Source: Ziziphus jujuba (taxonomy: Eukaryota > Streptophyta > Magnoliopsida > Rosales > Rhamnaceae). From it: a stretch of 64,000 bases of DNA. The stretch's first letter is position 1. Each line of letters opens with the position of its first letter. The position numbers and the translations under genes are program-made. Positions 1-11,980 of this stretch are shown one piece after another. A model generated the notes under the pieces. That model had not been told where the DNA came from and ran no database searches. It worked only from the letters and a program-made list of their open reading frames with translations. Where the stretch lies: contig NC_083381.1 of NCBI RefSeq assembly GCF_031755915.1, positions 7,204,501 through 7,268,500 on the forward strand, written 5' to 3'.

Positions 1-1828
1 AAAAACAAATCCATGCATGTCAAGTGGGTAAACTAATTGATTGATAATCAAGTCAATATCAAATTCCTAGTAAATCAAGCCAAAAACTTGATTTGATCGG
101 AATCCACAAGTGCATAAATCATTCAAAAAATAAAGAAAACAAGTAGGAGATCATTCCCATGAAGATTGATATAATAAAAAGATTTTATGTTTTAAACAAG
201 TATTTGAGCTTTTCACTAATTAACTTTATCTAGAAATCAATAACAAAAAATTCAAAACAACTATAAACTAAATTTATAACTAGAAATAATGAAAACAAAG
301 CAAATATCTTCCAAATAGTAAATTGAAATCTATGAATAAAAACTCTAAGACCAAACAAATGACTTCTTAATTTGGTTATGAATGATAAACTCCTTATCCA
401 ATTATCAACACAAGTTTTCTAATTTATACACTCCGTTTCTCAAGGCATGCAAAATATATGTAAAATTCACTTAAATTGGAATTTCTTCCTAATTCTACTA
501 ATTAATTAAGCAATTAATTCTCTTTCCAATTATCCAGGATAATTTGTTCTTATAAACTCAATTGAAGCTATAATTAAGTTGTTCAAGACCTAAATAAGTT
601 TTTTTAAGCTCACAATAGCTCTTGGTTTGTATTTCCTCCTCCCAATCTTCCAAATTAGCTTAACAAAGCACAAATTGTTCAATTTGGATAACACCCAACA
701 AATTTCTCAATCCAATTAAGTTTATTCATCAATTAATCCAAAGAAGCTTAAGAAATTGGATAGAAATTATATCAATAATAAAACAAATCAATCCATCAGA
801 AACAAATCCAAGCTCCATCATGGGTCTAGATCAAAGATTTAGCCTCTCATAAAAAATAAATAAATAAATAAATAACGAAAAAAAAAAGAAGAAAAGAAAG
901 CAAATAGAATCTCATAGATTTAAACATTATCTCAACCAAACATAAGAATCGATTACAAAATATCTAAGAAATTTAGAGTAGAAAGTAGATATGAAGAGAT
1001 TCTCAATAAGTTGTGGCTCTTCCAAGAAAACAATAAGTTGTGGCTCTTCCAAAGAAAAACTCAATGCCTTGGGTTTTTTAAGAACTCCAAATCTTAAATC
1101 TTTTCTCTATAAAAAAAAACCCTTCTCTTTCTAAGTTATGGTATCTCTCTAATTGCTTCTCCAAAATTCTCTCTATCCTCTCTATCTTTTCTAGCTTTGT
1201 CTCATCAAGTAAGATATACAACCACTTCTCAAGATGTTCCTTTAATCCATACCCTAGATACCTTAATCTCGACCCTTTGATTATCATCACAAGGCTATCT
1301 CCAAAATTAGGTACGTGAAAGTCACATGCCCCATTAATTCCAAGCCTCAAGTTTCAAGAATCACAAACTTAGCTTCCATAAAAGGGGTCTACACATGAGA
1401 ATGGATTGAAAATAAGACATTTAGTGGAGCACTTGGTCTAGCAAGCGGAGCATGGGCTAGCTTGTTGTCCTTTAGCAGGTAAGCAAGTGGACACTTACTA
1501 AAGTAAGTGGGCGTGAACTTCCTTGTTTTCTTCCTTATAAAGGTGGCGTGTACATCTTGTGTAGGCAAGTGTTGCACTTACTTAAGCAAGTGGGTACTTC
1601 TTATCTTATTTCCAAGGGACTTAGCTTCATAACTCTTGCTTAACTCGTAGAAATAACTCCAAATAAGCTCCAAAACCTTCAAAATTTAGCAAATGTTCTT
1701 CAAAATCCACAATTGAAACTTTACTTACAAAAAGATAGCAAAACATCAAAAACAACCAAAAGCTTGAGAAATCAAATAAATAATTGAGCTAAGATAAGCT
1801 AGATTAGTGAGTAAATGTTTTCTAATTA
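1..1828 (-). repeat. LTR-like non-coding repeat, copy 1 (cut by window start)
   Basis: This stretch is collinear with 28631-30193. Shared landmarks in the same order include the phrases around 'cttaatttggttat', 'caaattggaat..ttcctaattc', 'caattatcca', 'aatccaa' and a final 'ggattagtgagtaaa'. There is no coding potential; the ORFs here are short and unlike any family I know. Read on the minus strand it would start near 1828 with TAATTAG, against TGATTAG in the second copy, and run off the window. It fits a long terminal repeat of a large non-autonomous element, but that is inference. Host promoter function is not suggested. Confidence 0.5.
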
Positions 1829-2386
1829 CTAAAATAGCCCCAAACATATGTAAAGAACAGATCAATTCATGTCGGCTAGGAAAAACACTCATATTTTTGA
1901 AAAAATATCATTTTTATACATATAGATATGTATAATAATGAAAATATCACCAAATCTGATGAGAAACTCAAAGCCAAAATAGGTAAACCATAATCATTGC
2001 CCCTATTCCTCTGTGAAACCATGCAAGCTAAGGAACAAATTTACCTCTAGTCCTTGGAGGATCAAGCTAAGCTAGAGGACAAGCAGACATGAAAGCCTAA
2101 ATCATTTGCACATAAATCAATCACCAATAATCAGAATCATCATAATACTAACTGAGCAAGCTCCAACCTAAAATCCATATCCAAATTCATATAACATATG
2201 CTAGTCGAGCAAGCTCCAAGCCTAAATCTTAATCCATATTTAACCAAATTTCAAAATCAAATCTGTGATACTTAAAAAACTAAATCAAACTTCATTTAAT
2301 ATGGACAACAGTGCCAAAAGTTTATATGCATCAAATTCGTTTCAAAAGAGCTTTCCAATTCACATTTACAAAACCAATAATATCAA
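1829..2386. other. Intergenic, A-rich; nothing recognised
   Basis: An A-rich stretch with short degenerate repeats such as 'gagcaagctccaa' near 2155 and 2208. No ORF, RNA gene or repeat boundary can be supported. Its composition continues on the far side of the foldback element (from 4128), so the element appears to have split one original region. Confidence 0.5.
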
Positions 2387-2395
2387 TATGCAAAA

Positions 2396-2605
2396 GACTT
2401 TTATTGCATTGTTGCCTTCTGAATTATTAGGGTTATTGTACTTTATCCCTTGACTTTGTATTAATATCCCCTATATAAATTGAAAACATGCAATAATGGT
2501 CGCTGAGCATTAGTTTCATCTAATTTTAGGCAGTAAATGGCACATGTTAGGCACATGGTTGCTTTGCCATCTAAATTGAGTGGTATATTAGTCATTCACT
2601 TATTC
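2396..2605 (+). repeat. Left terminal inverted repeat of the MULE-like element
   Basis: It pairs with the reverse complement of 3901-4118. Well-matched blocks are 'tttgccat..aattgag.ggtatatt.gtcattca' at the inner end and 'ctttattgca' at the outer end. Confidence 0.75.
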
Positions 2606-3900
2606 TTGAAGCTTCTTTCTAAGCTCATCTCTTCTCTCCCCTATTCTCCTTCCTAAAGAATTTCAATTACATGAATGTACAGTTGAAAAGCAATTTACAA
2701 TTATATGAATGTGTAATTCACCAACATAATAATGAAAGAACAAGGAATTAAAATCATAGTACTCCTTTGAATTAAAAAAAAAAAAACAAGGAATTAATTA
2801 CTTGGATTCAACCCAAAAAAAAAAAAAAACTATGTTTAAAGAAAACCCAAAAAGAAAGGAAAGGAAAACAAAAAAGAAAAAAGAACAAGAAAATGACTCA
2901 GATGCCATTGGACCCAGGTAACTAATGTCAAAGACCACCTAAAACCCATAACCTATGAGCTCCACCATCATAGCAACAACACAAGCATGCCCATGCTGTG
3001 ACTCCACCAAAACCAAGTTTTATTACTAAACTACAACTTCTCTCAACCACACCATTTCTACAAGCCTTGGCATTACCACTGAAACTATGGAGGAATTTTC
3101 CGGAACATTACTTCTCTTCTAAGTACTCAAAGACCTAGGTTTTGGCTTTGGATGGATATAGGCTTTGTTTTGGAATTGAGTTCAAGGACATGAGCTTCAG
3201 CATTGGGAGACAAATTTAACCTTTTCTTATGGCAGGAGATGGTGGTGTTCACAATGGTGATGGTACGACAGAAGCTCGTGGCAATTTAAGAATGGTGATG
3301 GTGGGCTTGTTGGTTGAGATTTTGGAGATTTCTATTCTTAGCCTGTCTTAGCAATGTCAACTCCTAGGAGTGGTTTCAAATGAATGGTTTTTTTTTACTT
3401 TTTTTCTTTTGTAATTCTTTTATTACTTTTTTTTTTTTTCCTTCTTATGGCTTTTAATGGAAGTTATGATTTAGAGTTTGAAAGAGTTAATTTAATTTTG
3501 GTTGTAAATTTAGCTCCAAGAAATTAAATAAAAGTTATGATTCTTTTTTTGTGGTTCATTTTCCATTTATTTTTATTATTTATTCCTCATAATCATTGTG
3601 CCCACTACTATAATATTGTTAATTTTGCAAGTTTTCTCTGTCTTCCCTAGTTTTCCAAACTCGATTTCAAAAAACTATTAAATTTAATGTTTCGTACTCT
3701 CACTAAGAATATTTTTATTATGTACCTCAAAAGATTGCAACCACTAGTGAGAAAATGACCAATTAAGAGTTGCAATAATGCATTGGCAACCATAAACTTT
3801 GTCGATTTTTATTCTTATTTTTTGGATTTTCTTCAAATAGAGAGAGTGCTATGGGTTTTCTAGTTTTGAGCTTGGATGGAGAGACCGGAAGAGAGAAAAA

Positions 3901-4118
3901 GAAGAAGAGATGAATGACCAATATACCCCTCAATTCGAATGGCAAAGCGATCACGTGCCCACCATGTGTCATTTAACTTCTAAAATCAGATGGAGCTAAC
4001 ATTTGGGACCATGGTTTTGTGTTTTCAATAGTATATGGAATATTAATATAAATTTGAAAGATCAGGGAGTAAAATGCAACAACTCCAATAGTTTAACATG
4101 CAAAAGTGCAATAAAGCC
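3901..4118 (-). repeat. Right terminal inverted repeat of the MULE-like element
   Basis: Reverse complement of the left TIR, with scattered substitutions and small indels. The 9-bp target duplication follows immediately at 4119-4127. Confidence 0.75.
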
Positions 4119-4127
4119 TATGCAAAA

Positions 4128-7100
4128 CTAAGTACTTTTCAATTAATTTTCCAAAATCATAGCTTTAAACAATATATTAGTTTCTTTTGAAAGCCCAAAC
4201 CATAATACTTTACAAATAAATGCTTCACTTTAAGAAAACTTGCTCCTTTGAAATCCACATTAAAAACATAAGCAAGAAACCTTACAAAACTTTTTTAAAT
4301 GCCTCAAGTACCAAAATCATTGTATGGAAGAGATGCCAAATGCAAATCAATGTAAGAAAATTCCATTCACATTTTCCAAGTCCAAAAGAATTCTCCATTC
4401 TAAGCTTTGTACCAAATTACTTCAATGCAAAATGCATTTTATATGTATGTGTGTTTATTTATATGTAAAATAGATAGCAGAATTTTAGGATAAATAATGC
4501 CACTTCAAAAGAAATGAGGAAAAAAAAAAAAGGCACCTCCTAAAATCATGATAGAAAATAAAATTAACTTACACGAATTCAAGAATTTCATAGTAAGATG
4601 CTTCAATGCATGATATGCAAAATACAATATTATAATTCAAATAAAATTTCATTCTCAAATCCAACTTCAACAAAAGAATTTTATATAAATCAAGAAATCA
4701 AAATATGCTTTCTTGCATGCTATGCAAGATACATTATACATATATAGAAATAAAAGAATTTAAGAAAATACTCTCACTCACGAATTTAGTTTCCTAGAAA
4801 TTAATTCACAAATAGTCCTCCTCACCAATCTCTTCTAGGTGCACTTTGTGTAAGACAAAACCATAACTTCATCATTATCTATTCAAAGAATCAAACAACT
4901 TAATTCTAAACAACAATTCTTAACTCACAAAGAGGTGGAGAACTATACAAGATTAATTTTTAATCCATACAACATTGTATCTCAAATACCAACATACCAA
5001 TTCCAAAATAGTTTCTCTTCAATCAAGATTTCTAATTAAGAAAATGAGATGTTTTAACAACTCAAGTCCAAATTAACTTAACAAATCTCAAACACTAACC
5101 CAACTAGAATTCTTAAGCAAAACAAACCCAAATCCCAGAGGCTCATGAGTACAATCCAAAACATAAATTCTTAAACGCCATCATATTAAAGCTTAAAAAA
5201 ATTAAGTTTCAAATAATTCCTTCCAAAATGAAATCAACCAAGCATACCCATACTAGACTTTCAAAGTCTTAACAAGTCTAATACCAAAATACTCATATAT
5301 CCACAATTTCAAACAAATCATCACTAAATCAATTAATAAATCCCAATAAACAAAACCTCCAAATTGAAAGATTCAAACCCACCATCTTTGTACCAAAATC
5401 AAGAGCATGAATCTAATATGTTCAAATTAACTTTTAAATCTTTCATTTAATAGTAATTCCCCAATGTAATCAATCCCATCCTCAACAAAATCAAATCCAA
5501 AACTGATAAGCAAAATAATTTTCAAAAATTCATCTCCAAGCTAATAGCAAGAAAAAATATGGATCAACATCAAATCAATGCTCATCAAATTCAACATTTG
5601 CCAAACAAAAACTCAATTTACTTGCATCAAGATCTCAAATACTCAACATGCATGCTTACCTAGCTTGAAGAACATTTCAAAACTACACCAAAAAAAGAAA
5701 CTACGTATCAACATATTTCCAAATCCAACCTTTCCCGAGGAAAAATTCTTAATTTACATGTATCCAACTCACAAATCTCATCAAGAAAAATTTAAAGCAA
5801 CATCTCTATCATTAAATAACTTCACCAACGCATAAACAAGCTTCTAAAATCCAAATTTATAAGTTCAAAACTCAAAAAAACCAAGAATCTCAAAACTTAA
5901 AACAATTGCAAGAACCATGAATCAACTACATGTAAGTTAGAAACTTCATTTCCATAATACATTCAAATAACCAAAAGTCATGTTTATACTTGCAATCAAA
6001 ATTTCCACTTCCAATTCCTCAAACTCAAATCGAAATTAACATACAACAACCATAATCAATATGATTAAGGTTTATATTTTTCCTAAATTGTAAAAGAGAT
6101 TAGTGAAATGGATTGGGTGTATAGTGTATCTAATTTATATATATTGTTTTTAGTACTCAAGACTATTTATGACATTTTATTCATGGGTATTTGTGGAACT
6201 AAAAAATTATTAAAATTGACATGCGTCTAGCATGTTTTGTTGTGTTGATAGAACTTCCTTATTTATTAAGTTATTGACTGCTATTTCACTTGGGCTCTAA
6301 TTAATTTATAATGTTTTTACAGTTTTGCTCTTTATAGTTGTGGCTCTAAACGAGTGGAATATGGTTTTCAGATAATTTCATTTATTTTTTCCTTCTTTAT
6401 GTGGGTGGTGTATCACGAATTGCCATTTATGAAAAAAAAAAAAAAAACAAAAAAGGGTCAGTCCTGCCAATTTTCCTAATGTCTTGGGTATTTCTCCTGC
6501 TTCATTTCCATTTTGCACTTCAAACTATTTTAATTTCTACAATATGTTAACAAGTAGATGTCGTGGAGATAAATAACTTATATGTTAGTCTACTTTATAA
6601 AACAATAATTGTTCTAAAAACTACACTTTATTTATACATTTTAAAATATGAATGATTTTAGCTTACCATTTAATAGAATTGTTTTCAAAATATGAATGAT
6701 TTCTGCTTACAATTAATAGAATTGTTGACAGACTAGAAAATGGTATATTAATCTATTTCCTCTTAAAAAGTATAGTTGTATGTTTATAGCTATCGCATAT
6801 TGATAATAAAATTCCTTTCTGTTTTGATCATCATAAGTAAAAATAATTTTTATCACATAATTGCTTTGAAGCCATCAAAATTATTTTCCAATGTATGAGG
6901 AATTTGGATACGTTAGCTACCAAGATAAATAAAATTATATTAAATTGAAATGGCCAAAGTATACAATATTTAACAAAACAATAAAATTTTGCAGATTATC
7001 AATAATCACTATCTATGAAATACAATTGCATACAGTTTCAGAAATTTTTACCTGCACTGTATTTGTAATTTTAATTTCCATCAGCATCTTTTTATTCATA

Positions 7101-7524
7101 ATATGAAATCTACTAATATTAGTTGAATTAGTAGCCTAAAATTGATCAATCAACTATGAAACCTTCTGTTTGTAAAAATGCATAAATTTTTTTTTTTCAA
7201 AACAACAGTGACAAGTTTTACTATAGCCATGATACCGTTGACAAGAATAAGTACTATGAAATCTAAACAACATGTAAATTTTCAAAATTTTTTTAGTTGC
7301 ATATTTTATAATTACATAGACGCACCATTGCTATTTTGGTACATTTGCGCAGCACATGGGCGTGGCTAGTAAACTTAAAGTTAATAGTTTGGCGTTGTGT
7401 CTTTTTTTCCCTTTTTTTTTTTTTTTGGGTAATTAATTAAAGTGGTAGTTTTGGCTCTGTTTCAGATGAGCTACTATTTTATTGGCTTTCTTAAAAGGAA
7501 ACTTAACACGTGTTGGATAAATAA
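4128..7524. other. Intergenic, A/T-rich; no gene seen
   Basis: 4128-6060 is strongly A-rich and G-poor on the plus strand, unlike 6061-7524, which is T/A-balanced. This suggests two different ancient repeats or a boundary near 6060. The short ORFs (such as 5578-5835) are low-complexity Lys/Asn/Ser-rich and unlikely to be genes. No RNA gene was recognised. Confidence 0.5.
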
Positions 7525-7541
7525 TGCGTCAATATATTCTT

Positions 7542-7725
7542 TTTTTTTTTTTTTTTTTTAAGGAACCATAATACTGTTATTAATTAAGAAAACCAGTTAC
7601 AATTATCAGCTTGAAGGACATGATTTAACCACGGAGGGCCATCCTCAGGCCAAGACTCATAGACAGATAAACTATTTGCATAGTTCGCAAGACAATGTGC
7701 AGCAATTGCTTGCGTCAATATCGTT
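7542..7725 (-). mobile_element. 5'-truncated LINE, 3' end only, with poly(A) and 17-bp TSD
   Basis: On the minus strand this reads as the last ~40 codons of the RNase H-like C-terminus of a plant LINE ORF2 (recognisable pieces AHCLANYANS, WPEDGPPWL and VLQAD), then a stop, a short 3' UTR and a poly(A) tail (poly-T at 7542-7559). It is flanked by 17-bp direct repeats, 7525-7541 and 7726-7742 (TGCGTCAAT(A/G)TATTCTT), differing at one base. The tail at one end and the target duplication fit target-primed reverse transcription with early termination. Confidence 0.75.
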
Positions 7726-7742
7726 TGCGTCAATGTATTCTT

Positions 7743-9400
7743 GACGTGCTTCTTTTTGTTTTTTTAACTTTATTCTTGACGTGTTTCAAAATTCATTTTG
7801 TTTTTACTTTCTCAAAAAAACATTTGTTTATATATTTTATTTATTTAGTTAGCCGTTTTTAAAGTTTATTGAATTCATTTAAAAAAACAAAAAAAGAAAT
7901 ACTTTATTTTATTAGAAATATTTTGTTTATATATTTGTTTATTGAAAAAATTTTTTCCAAAAAAGAAAGAATATTGAACTAAATGATTTTCTCCTTTATG
8001 TCCCCATCCTCTATGTTGATTAAAACAAAATCAATTTGCTTTTCTTCTTCTTTTTCTTTTTCTTTCTTTCTTTCTTTCTTTCTTTCTTTTTTTTTTTTAA
8101 TGACATTGTCCAATAAACCAAATAGAAGAATAATAGACTTTGTTTGGCTACGTGTTATACAGTACTCCCATAACGCACGAAAATCAAATTGAAAAGAAAT
8201 TTTGATTTTTGTCTTCTTAATTTTTTTTCTATATTTTTAACCTTCTAAAATGATAAATTTTTTAATTTAGTTCCATAACGTTTCTTTTACTATGTCATCA
8301 TAAACAAAGGACATAACATTTCATTAAAAAATATAAAAAAAACCCTACTAAAAAAATAATATAATGTTTAATTGAAAAAGAAAAAAGATAATGTTAAAAT
8401 GTTAAATAATACTTTATTTTATTAGAAATAATTTTTCAAATTATCACTTACCCTTGAATAAAATTGATAAAAATAAAAGGACTAAAATTACTGTTTAACA
8501 AAATTTATACACTAAAGTTGGTTTCTATACATATATTTTTTTAAAAATTAACTTCATATATCATTCAATTCAATTCTTTTTTCTTTTTCTTTTTTTTTTT
8601 TTGAATCTTGTATTCAATTTTGATAATTTATATAAAATATAAAATAAATTTCATTTACATCTTTTTAATTTTGCTATAATATTTTTTAAATTCTATGATA
8701 TCATTTAAATATTATTTTTTAATTTTTTAAAAATATCAAAAATAATTTATCTATCAATTTTTATTAGTTAGGTTTAATACTTAAATATCAAAATTATATT
8801 TTTATAATATTATTTAATAATAAAATATCAATTTAATTTTTTCAATCGTTAAAATTATCAATAAAAATTAATTGATGAATCATTTTGATACATTTAAAAA
8901 TCATAAAAATAAAAATAAAAAGGATAAATTTTAAAACGCGTAGATTTAAATGACAATTTGACGAAACCTAAAATGTGCAAATAAAATTATTTATAGATTT
9001 TATGACTAGAAAAATGGAAAATATCTTTTTAGATATTGTATTAGATTGATACGGAATGTCTTGGAAAAAGTAAGCAAAGGGAAGCAATTTTAATCTACAT
9101 TGGGAACCACAAAATCCATATGAGTTCTAGTTCCTTTAACCACTCAAAACACATCACCTATTTTTTTTAATGATAAATATACCCTCAAAGGGATTATGTG
9201 GAATTACAGAATTGCTCAACAATCCCAAGTCTCAACCTCTTTTACTGCTCTTGTGACTTGTAACCGGTTTTCCAGCTGCCATGACCGGTTGGTAGTGGGA
9301 AAAAAAAAAAAAAAAAACCAAAAGACCGAATAAAGTAATTTCTGGAATAAAGTAAAGTTTAAAAAACAAAAACAAAATAAAAACAGAAAAAAAGAGAACT
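7743..9400. other. Intergenic, very AT-rich, with a CTTT microsatellite
   Basis: Mostly A/T. A (TTTCT/CTTT)n run lies at about 8041-8098. 8500-8930 is almost pure A/T, as expected of nucleosome-poor plant intergenic DNA. The promoter of the downstream EDR2_C gene should lie towards 9000-9400, but no single element can be singled out. Confidence 0.45.
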
Positions 9401-9415
9401 CGTTGGACGAAGAGT

Positions 9416-9540
9416 CTATGTGAGGAATGAACTGAACTTTCTTCCCAAAATCATTCACTGTGAAAAACCCTATATTTCGATCGCATTTCTTACTTTAAAA
9501 TCCAATTAAGGGTTTGTTGAAGCATCCTGATTGCTTGCAG
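9416..9540 (+). other. Probable 5' UTR exon of the EDR2_C gene
   Basis: This stretch is less A/T-rich than its surroundings and ends in GCTTGCAG|GTAATC, a good plant splice donor. It is followed by about 1.47 kb of T-rich, intron-like sequence, and then by acceptors AACAG|AT (after 11005) and AAAGCAG|AT (after 11019), just before the ATG at 11027. No coding potential is seen in the exon. The transcription start is a guess; the left edge given here is arbitrary within about 100 bases. Confidence 0.4.
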
Positions 9541-11019
9541 GTAATCTTCTTCTATATCTCAATACAAAGCTTACATTTTTCTTTTCCCGATTTTCCTCTC
9601 TTTGATCCCCTTTTTTTTTTTTTTTTAATTTTTGATTTTATGAATTTAGGATAAAAAGGGTTTCTTGGTTTTCATGTTTCTGATGCGTGATCGTGCTTTT
9701 TTTCTTTTAAAAAAAAATAAAATATATGTATTTATGTGATTCAGCTGGATTTTTTGATGATTTTTAATGATATCACTGTTATTTTTTTTTTTCGCTTTTT
9801 GTTTAATATAGATTGGTTGCGTAATATTTCAGGAAATTTTAATAAGTGTTTTGGCATTGAATTTGTATGTGAATTTTCTGGGTTTTGGGGTGCGATTTGT
9901 CTAAAAATTTGATAAGGTTTCTGCATGAAATTTATATATTTTTGGTTTAGAGCTATGTTTAAGTCTGCTCGGGTTTGTGTTCATTTATTCTAATGGATCA
10001 TGTTTACTTTTGTTGCTTTTTTTTTTTTTTTTTTTTTTTGGGATAAAAAAAATTGGTAATATTTTGTTAATGATAGAAACAATTAAAAAAATAATTTTAA
10101 AAAATGAAGAGAGAAGAATGATAAATCACTAATGTAGGTTAAGAGCACGGTTTCTTGTAAATTTTGATTTATTTATTTATTATTATATGTTCATTATTTG
10201 TTTGTGTACTAGGACATAACAGCATTTAATATATGGTCAAGCGCTGACTTGGTTAGCAATAGCATTAGCATGATATCTGACACGTAAATAAAGAAAGATA
10301 ATATATTATCCTGTATTTTTTTAATTAAAAACAAGCCGTTGAATTCATGGCTGTAAAGTGTTTTGCTCATGGAGATTGGAGATGCTGCTCTCTGTACTTA
10401 TTTTAAATATGTTGGAAGGTTTTGAAGAAGAGTTGTTTTCAATAATTTCTGGGTTTGCCTTCTGACTCAAAAAAGAGGTTAATGTCTTCACTTTCATACT
10501 ATTTATTGGTGGTTTTTTTTTTTTTTTTCCCCCTTTTTTTTCATTTTTTTAATACCAAGCTGATTAAGGAAGAATTTTGCATTCATTCATTCTTATTAAT
10601 GGACTGAGAATCATTCTTCAAAGAAAGTAAAGAAGAAAAATCAATTGCATATTTCCATTCGCTCAGAGACATTTGCTGGCCTTCTGTTCAAGGTCTCTTA
10701 ATATTTTCAGAACAGTCTGGTTTATCTGGTCATGTGGCTTCTCTGTTTGTTGGTCACTTAATTTCTCATTTGATGTTGAAATCTATCCCCATATGAAGGT
10801 TTTTCATAGCTTTTTAACCAATTCTACCCTTCTTGATAGGCAAATCTGCCGTTGCCTCCAAGACCTTGTCTAACGGGTTTAGGCAAGAGCTATGCATGTT
10901 GGCAACCTAGGGTATGAAAATGTCTTGATTGTCTAACAATATAAGTATATCAATCATATTGTTTTTAAACCTTTCAAAAATTTAATTTACTAAATTGGCT
11001 AACAGATTTGCCAAAGCAG
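9541..11019 (+). other. Probable 5' UTR intron of the EDR2_C gene
   Basis: T-rich with several poly-T/poly-pyrimidine tracts (10020-10040, 10510-10550), begins GTAATC and ends in AG shortly before the start codon. A long leader intron is common in plant genes and can raise expression, but that role here is inference. The ORF at 10673-10873 inside it shows no family features. Confidence 0.4.
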
Positions 11020-11026
11020 ATATCAT

Positions 11027-11980
11027 ATGGCCAGCACTGATTGCAAAAAGGAGGTTGAATGGATGAGGAGAGTGCAATCAGAGGGAGCTGTTCCACTAAT
11101 TGATGATCCAGAAAACAGTTCAAATGGTTGGGCTTCCCCACCTGGAAACAAGTTCATGGTTAGAGGTCCAGAGTATCTCTCAACCAAGGTTAAAATTCCC
11201 GGTGGCGAATATCTCTTAAAGTCTCTTGGATTTGATTGGATTAAAAGTTCAACAAAGATTGTAGATGTCCTAAATAATCGAAACTGCCGAGTCCGTAAAG
11301 CAATTGACGAAGAGTTTCCAACAGGTGATAAGCCTTTTATTTGGGCTTTCAATCTACAAGTCCCAAGTAAAGATAATTATAGTGCTATAGCATATTTTAC
11401 AACCACAGATCCCATTCCTCAAGGATCTTTGATGGACCAGTTCGTGAAAGGTGATGACGCATTCAGGAACTCGAGGCTTAAATTGATTGCCAACATTGTC
11501 AAGGGCCCTTGGATAGTTAGAAAAGCAGTTTCAGAGCAGGCCATATGCATAATTGGACGTTCCCTTTCTTGTAAGTACTGTATAGGAGACAATTTTTTAG
11601 AAGTTGATGTGGATATTGGTTCTTCAATGGTTGCAAATGCAATTGTTCATCTGGCATTTAGTTACATAACAACAATAACTGTTGACCTAGCCTTTCTCAT
11701 TGAGAGCCAAACTGAATCTGAGCTTCCAGAACAACTCTTAGGTGCTATAACATTGTGTGGCCTGAACCCTGCATCAGCTGGAACAATTGAACCATATTCT
11801 GATTCATTCACTGGTAATTTACCAAATTCACTGCCTACACGGCTATGGAAAACAATTGGTTTTGGGTTTTCTCAAATTCTTAGTCCAGTTGCCCAAGATG
11901 GTAGCCCTAACTCAGGCCAGACACAAGCTAATGGGATTGTTCATCCTGTAGGTTACAGTGCAGATGGTACAAAATGGTAA
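11027..11980 (+). CDS. EDR2_C (DUF1336) domain protein, stand-alone form
   Basis: The 317-residue single-exon ORF matches the C-terminal domain of ENHANCED DISEASE RESISTANCE 2-like proteins (EDR2_C, formerly DUF1336). Visible family blocks are the N-terminal W-x2-PPG-x2-F-x-VRGPEYL with PGGEYLLKSLGFDW (residues 35-71), NLQVP (109-113), KGPWIVRKAV (159-168), the Cys/Gly block CKYCIGDNFLEVDVDIGSS (182-200) and PEQLLGAI (235-242). There is no START or PH domain, so it is the short class rather than EDR2 itself. In Arabidopsis EDR2 is a negative regulator of salicylate-dependent defence; the function of the short forms is not established. The start is supported by an in-frame TAA at 11000-11002. 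The antisense ORF at 11023-11352 is a shadow. Confidence 0.9.
   Translation: MASTDCKKEVEWMRRVQSEGAVPLIDDPENSSNGWASPPGNKFMVRGPEYLSTKVKIPGGEYLLKSLGFDWIKSSTKIVDVLNNRNCRVRKAIDEEFPTGDKPFIWAFNLQVPSKDNYSAIAYFTTTDPIPQGSLMDQFVKGDDAFRNSRLKLIANIVKGPWIVRKAVSEQAICIIGRSLSCKYCIGDNFLEVDVDIGSSMVANAIVHLAFSYITTITVDLAFLIESQTESELPEQLLGAITLCGLNPASAGTIEPYSDSFTGNLPNSLPTRLWKTIGFGFSQILSPVAQDGSPNSGQTQANGIVHPVGYSADGTKW

Larger units (their letters stand above)
2396..4118. mobile_element. Mutator-like (MULE) non-autonomous foldback element with 9-bp TSD
   Basis: The two ends are long imperfect inverted repeats (about 210 bp, 2396-2605 and 3901-4118). The ends read G(A/G)CTTT-ATTGCA inward. The element is flanked by a perfect 9-bp direct repeat, TATGCAAAA, at 2387-2395 and 4119-4127. 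Long TIRs with a 9-bp duplication are the hallmark of Mutator-like elements. No transposase is visible inside, so it depended on another element for movement. The middle (about 2930-3400) is less A-rich and could be captured host sequence (Pack-MULE), but I recognise no gene there. Confidence 0.8.

Noticed and set aside
10673..10873. 66-codon ORF before the EDR2_C start as an upstream coding exon
   Set aside because: It lies in the probable leader intron, has no family similarity and no proper splice context to join the main CDS.
11023..11352. 109-codon ORF opposite the EDR2_C gene
   Set aside because: It is an exact antisense shadow of a clearly conserved protein and shows no family features.
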